From assembly GCA_018895795.1 (NCBI GenBank), contig JAHINZ010000479.1, forward strand, positions 1 through 9,337: DNA of 9,337 nt, written 5' to 3'. Positions 6,657 to 9,337 of the stretch are shown here, piece after piece; the stretch's first letter is position 1; every line of letters begins with the position of its first letter. Below the pieces are notes generated by a model. It was not told the DNA's origin. It did not search any database and was given only the letters and a program-made list of their open reading frames with translations. The DNA comes from Alphaproteobacteria bacterium (GTDB lineage Bacteria > Pseudomonadota > Alphaproteobacteria > Caulobacterales > Caulobacteraceae). A program made the translations under genes and the position numbers.

Positions 6657-8051
6657 ATGACTCTCGCCCCCGCGCTCGCGCTCGCTGAAGACCAAGCGCC
6701 CGTGTCTGGCCATCAACTGCTCCATCGCTATGATAGCCGCGCGCCGCGCTACACCAGCTATCCGACCGCCCTGCAGTTTTCCGGCGAGGTCAACGGTGCG
6801 CTTTACGGCGATTGGCTGGCCGGGCTGGATCCGCACGAGCCCGTGTCGGTCTATGCCCACATCCCGTTCTGCAATCGGCTGTGCTGGTACTGCGGCTGCA
6901 ACACCCGGGTGGTGAAGAAGCCGGCCCTGATCAGCGAGTATGTCGACTATCTGATCGATGAGCTGGCGCTGGTCGAGGCGCGCCTGCCGGGACGGTTGAA
7001 GGCCGGCGCCGTGCACCTTGGCGGCGGCACGCCCAATGTCCTTTCCCGCGACGATCTGGTCCGACTGTTCGGCGCGCTGCGCCACGTGTTCCCGTTCGCG
7101 CCTGGCGTGGAGATCTCGGCGGAACTGGATCCCGCCGTTCTGACGGAGGCCTGGGTCAAGGCGGCGGCGTTCCATGGCCTGACCCGGGCCAGTCTGGGCG
7201 TTCAGGACCTGGCGCCCCACGTTCAGGAGGCGGTCAACCGGATCGAGCCGTTCGACGTGGTGGCGCGCGCGGTCGGCTGGCTGCGGCAGGCTGAGATCGC
7301 TTCGATCAATCTGGACCTGATGTATGGCCTCCCGCGCCAGACCGTCGATGACGTCGTCTCGACCCTGGACGCCATCCTGACCCTGAGGCCGGAACGGATC
7401 GCGCTGTTTGGCTATGCTCACGTGCCGTGGGCGAGGCCTCATCAGAAGCTGCTCAACGAAGCCGAGTTGCCCGACGCCGAGGCGCGTTTCGAGCAGAGCC
7501 AGGTGGCGGCCGACCGTCTGGCGCGCGCCGGCTACGTTTCCATCGGTCTGGATCACTTCGCCCTGCCGAGTGACGCCTTGGCGGCCGGCGCCGCCGCGGG
7601 AACCCTGCGGCGAAACTTCCAGGGCTACACTACCGATCCGCACCCGACTCTGATCGGACTTGGCGCGTCGTCGATCGGCCGACTGCCGCAGGGATTTGTT
7701 CAGAACGCCTCGAACGAGGTGGCCTGGCGCGCGGCGATCAGCGAGGGACGCCTGCCGGTCGCGCGCGGGGTGGTTCTAACGGACGATGATCGCCTGCGCG
7801 GCGACGTGATCGAGCGACTGATGTGCGACTTCGCGGTTGACCTCGGCCAGATCGCCGCTCGGCATGGCGTCTTGCCGTCGGTGTTCGCCGACGACCGGGT
7901 CCGGCTGCAAAGACTGGTCGCCGATGGACTTGTCGTCGTGAACGGCGATCAGGTCGTGTTGACGCCCGAGGGGCGACCGTTCGTCCGCTTGGCGGCCCAG
8001 GCCTTCGATCGCCACTCGACCGATGACCATGGATTTTCGCGGGTCGTTTAG
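6657..8051 (+). CDS. hemN: Oxygen-independent coproporphyrinogen III dehydrogenase (HemN), radical SAM enzyme
   Basis: HemN converts coproporphyrinogen III to protoporphyrinogen IX in the cytoplasm without O2, allowing heme synthesis when oxygen is scarce. The 464-residue protein has the N-terminal PRYTSYPTALQF block that separates true HemN from the related HemW. The radical SAM cluster motif is C72-N-R-L-C76-W-Y-C79, with the extra HemN cysteine C81, and Y66 stands six residues before C72 as in the E. coli enzyme. GGGTPN is at 122-127. E156, Q183, R195 and D220 line up with E. coli residues recalled as SAM-contacting, at a constant offset. The block NFQGYTT is at 320-326, and RLMCDF at 387-392. 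The ATG at 6657 has CGGAG at 6644-6648. A GTG at 6621 is in frame but would precede the predicted transcription start. Cofactor supply for the heme-rich cbb3 oxidase explains its location. Confidence 0.96.
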   Translation: MTLAPALALAEDQAPVSGHQLLHRYDSRAPRYTSYPTALQFSGEVNGALYGDWLAGLDPHEPVSVYAHIPFCNRLCWYCGCNTRVVKKPALISEYVDYLIDELALVEARLPGRLKAGAVHLGGGTPNVLSRDDLVRLFGALRHVFPFAPGVEISAELDPAVLTEAWVKAAAFHGLTRASLGVQDLAPHVQEAVNRIEPFDVVARAVGWLRQAEIASINLDLMYGLPRQTVDDVVSTLDAILTLRPERIALFGYAHVPWARPHQKLLNEAELPDAEARFEQSQVAADRLARAGYVSIGLDHFALPSDALAAGAAAGTLRRNFQGYTTDPHPTLIGLGASSIGRLPQGFVQNASNEVAWRAAISEGRLPVARGVVLTDDDRLRGDVIERLMCDFAVDLGQIAARHGVLPSVFADDRVRLQRLVADGLVVVNGDQVVLTPEGRPFVRLAAQAFDRHSTDDHGFSRVV

Positions 8052-8072
8052 GGGCGTCCGGTCGTGTATTCA

Positions 8073-8086
8073 TTGATCAAGATCAA
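8073..8086 (+). promoter_or_regulatory. Perfect FNR/FixK box upstream of the Crp/Fnr-family gene
   Basis: TTGATCAAGATCAA matches the TTGAT-N4-ATCAA consensus at all ten defined positions. It is centred at 8079.5 in the 72-base gap between hemN and the regulator gene. AGACT at 8110-8114 stands 37 bases after the box start, the same arrangement as in front of hemN, predicting a transcription start near 8121. The likely binder is FixK or another FNR-type protein. Autoregulation by the downstream gene product is possible. Confidence 0.88.
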
Positions 8087-8109
8087 GGCGTTGGCGTTTT
8101 CAGCCGCAC

Positions 8110-8114
8110 AGACT
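8110..8114 (+). promoter_or_regulatory. Putative -10 element of the regulator promoter
   Basis: CAGACT (8109-8114) is a weak -10-like hexamer sitting where a class II activated promoter would need it relative to the FixK box centre. The predicted transcript would start near 8121, only about three bases before the ATG at 8124. Confidence 0.45.
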
Positions 8115-8123
8115 TGATGCTCG

Positions 8124-8795
8124 ATGAATCACGCCCCAGACAACGATCACCTGCGAGAGGTGGCGCTCTTTTCGCCGATGCGCCCGGCGGTGCGGCGCGC
8201 CATGGCCGCGGCGGGCGAGGTGCTGGCCGTCGCCAAGGGGCACGTGGTCGATGTTCGAGGTCAAGACGCCCTGATCGTGCTGCTGTGGGGCGCCGTGGCC
8301 TTGAGCGTTCAGGAGACGGACCGCCAGGCTATCCTGTCGACCGTCCGTAGGCCCCAGGCCCTGAATCTGGCCTGCGTCATGGCCCGAGCCGGTTGCCCGA
8401 TCCGCTGGCGCGCGCTCGAAGCGACGTCGGTGTTGATCCTGCCCGGCGCGATTTTCCGGTCCGCCCTGGCCGATGACGCCAGCCTCGCCGCGCGCGCTTT
8501 TGGCGAACTGGCCGAGGCCTATCAGCAGCTGTTGTCCGGCGCGGCCGGCCAGCGGCTGCAGACCGCCCAACGCCGCGTCGCTGACTATCTGCTGTCGCTG
8601 GTTTCGGCGCGTCGTGGCAAGGCCATGGTGCAATTGCCTTACGAGAAGCATCTTTTGGCGTCGCTGCTGGGCATGACTCCCGAGAATTTTTCGCGCGCGC
8701 TGGGCCGTCTGTCTGAGCATGGCGTCTCGGTCAGGGGCGCCGACATCGACATCACGAAGGTCGAGCGGCTGCGGGCGGCTCTGATCGGGATGTAA
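8124..8795 (+). CDS. Crp/Fnr-family transcriptional regulator (FtrB/FixK-like, no Fe-S cysteine set)
   Basis: This 223-residue protein has the Crp/Fnr layout: an N-terminal beta-barrel sensor domain (about residues 10-115), a long dimerisation helix (about 118-158, with AQRRVADYLLSL at its end) and a C-terminal winged helix (about 165-223). The recognition helix region TPENFSRAL contains E187, S190 and R191, the E-x-x-S-R pattern with which FNR and FixK read TTGAT half-sites. It has only two cysteines, C84 and C91, so it cannot carry an FNR-type four-cysteine [4Fe-4S] cluster. The usual cAMP phosphate-binding cassette (Gly-Glu and Arg-Ser-Ala) is also not recognisable. The signal is therefore unknown; heme, redox or no ligand are all possible. 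The start at 8124 lacks a clear ribosome-binding site, but the N-terminus suits the family. Proteins of this kind next to cco-hemN clusters are sometimes annotated FtrB; I do not assign the symbol. It probably modulates the microaerobic regulon. Confidence 0.88.
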   Translation: MNHAPDNDHLREVALFSPMRPAVRRAMAAAGEVLAVAKGHVVDVRGQDALIVLLWGAVALSVQETDRQAILSTVRRPQALNLACVMARAGCPIRWRALEATSVLILPGAIFRSALADDASLAARAFGELAEAYQQLLSGAAGQRLQTAQRRVADYLLSLVSARRGKAMVQLPYEKHLLASLLGMTPENFSRALGRLSEHGVSVRGADIDITKVERLRAALIGM

Positions 8796-8815
8796 CGCCC
8801 CGCAGCGGCTCGGAT

Positions 8816-8836
8816 CGACGTGCGCTAGCGACGTCG
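8816..8836. terminator. Small hairpin between convergent genes, possible weak terminator
   Basis: CGACGT (8816-8821) pairs with ACGTCG (8831-8836). The bases between include the palindrome CGCTAGCG, so about eight pairs with one bulged G and a four-base loop can form. The hairpin overlaps the stop codon of the minus-strand gene and lies about 20 bases after the end of the regulator gene. No T-run follows on either strand, so classic Rho-independent termination is doubtful. Confidence 0.3.
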
Positions 8837-9337
8837 GTAGAAATAGATCGCTGAAAGCGCGACGGACACGCCGCCCACGATCGCGGTCGCATAGGCGCTG
8901 AGCGTGAAGAACGGCAGCCATTTGAGGCTGATCACGCCGAAATTTCGCCAGAGCAGCAGGGCGACGCTGCCCAGATAGCCCGACGCGTCGGCGAGGTAGA
9001 TCAAGAAACCCGCCGTCGCCACGCGCCCGCTGAAGGCGATCAACCGGTCAAACAGCATGGCGTTGTAGGGGGTATAGGCCATGTAGAGCCCGGCGCCGGT
9101 CAGGATCATCCAGGGCAACGGCGCGATCAGGTGGGCCTGAAAGGCCAGGGTCGATACGCCAAGGATCAAATAGCCCGCGGCGATCATTCCGTGAATGACC
9201 ATCAGCGCCCGGCGATTGTCGCGCACCGCCATCACCGTCGCCAACGCGGCCAGGGCCGCCACGGCCACGGGAAGTTCGCTGGCCGAGAACACGCCGGACT
9301 GGCCGCCATAACCGAGCTCGGTCCAGATCTCCGCGGC
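8825..9337 (-). CDS. DUF5690-type multi-pass membrane protein, C-terminal part, 5' end outside window
   Basis: The frame is open to the right edge of the window. About 170 residues are visible, so the GTG near 9292 is not the true start; 15 more codons upstream read EIWTELGYGGQSGVF, which joins smoothly to the following ASELPVAVAALAAL. The protein has about five hydrophobic segments and ends in a short basic tail (YFYRRR). The patterns WTELGYGGQSGVFSASELP, VRDNRR and GLYMAYTPYNAMLFDRLIAF resemble the C-terminal half of DUF5690 proteins, which are predicted transporters related in shape to the major facilitator superfamily and normally about 400 residues or more. No function or substrate is established, as far as I know. 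The TAG stop (8825-8827) faces the end of the regulator gene across 29 bases. It has no visible link to the oxidase genes and is probably a separate transcription unit. Confidence 0.82.
   Translation of the reverse strand, partial: AAEIWTELGYGGQSGVFSASELPVAVAALAALATVMAVRDNRRALMVIHGMIAAGYLILGVSTLAFQAHLIAPLPWMILTGAGLYMAYTPYNAMLFDRLIAFSGRVATAGFLIYLADASGYLGSVALLLWRNFGVISLKWLPFFTLSAYATAIVGGVSVALSAIYFYRRR

Noticed and set aside
8114..8127. TTGAT followed by GATGA at 8114-8127 as a second FNR/FixK box
   Set aside because: Only the left half-site fits; the right half is GATGA rather than ATCAA. It also overlaps the start codon.
9290..9292. GTG as the start of the minus-strand membrane protein
   Set aside because: The frame stays open to the window edge, and the 15 upstream codons match the expected family pattern, so the gene begins outside the window.
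1..9337. A hidden mobile element, CRISPR array or RNA gene
   Set aside because: I saw no terminal inverted repeats, transposase-like or integrase-like proteins, regularly spaced direct repeats, or tRNA-like or rRNA-like sequences. Coding is nearly continuous and uniform in style. Only reading by eye was possible.

Overview
The window is GC-rich DNA, densely coding on the plus strand, and carries one gene cluster for microaerobic respiration. The order is ccoN (3' part only), ccoO, ccoQ, ccoP, ccoG (fixG), ccoH (fixH), ccoI (fixI), ccoS (fixS), hemN, then a Crp/Fnr-family regulator gene. A convergent minus-strand gene for a DUF5690-type membrane protein runs off the right edge. Gene order, protein style and codon use suggest an alphaproteobacterium, most likely Caulobacterales (Caulobacter or Phenylobacterium type). 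That placement is recalled from known gene orders, not searched.

Layout. Bases 2-1379 and 1379-2248 encode the four subunits of a cbb3-type cytochrome c oxidase. Bases 2254-6591 encode the four assembly and copper-delivery proteins. These eight genes are packed almost without gaps: the largest spacing is 8 bases and most junctions are ATGA, TGATG or GTGA overlaps, so they very probably form one translationally coupled operon. A near-perfect FNR/FixK box (6588-6601) overlaps the ccoS stop codon and drives hemN. A perfect box (8073-8086) lies in front of the Crp/Fnr gene. A 29-base spacer with a small hairpin separates that gene from the convergent membrane-protein gene.

How they work together. 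The cbb3 oxidase is the high-affinity terminal oxidase used when oxygen is scarce. CcoG, CcoH, CcoI and CcoS supply and insert its copper and heme centres. HemN makes heme precursors without needing oxygen. The Crp/Fnr protein probably tunes this response, and its own gene appears to be under FixK/FNR-type control. Both boxed promoters have the same internal geometry.

Nothing here is an unknown type of system. The observations most worth checking are the twin promoters with identical spacing, the predicted near-leaderless mRNA of the regulator, and the regulator's unknown input signal. I see no tRNA, rRNA, CRISPR array, insertion sequence or attachment site, and no gene-free stretch longer than 72 bases.
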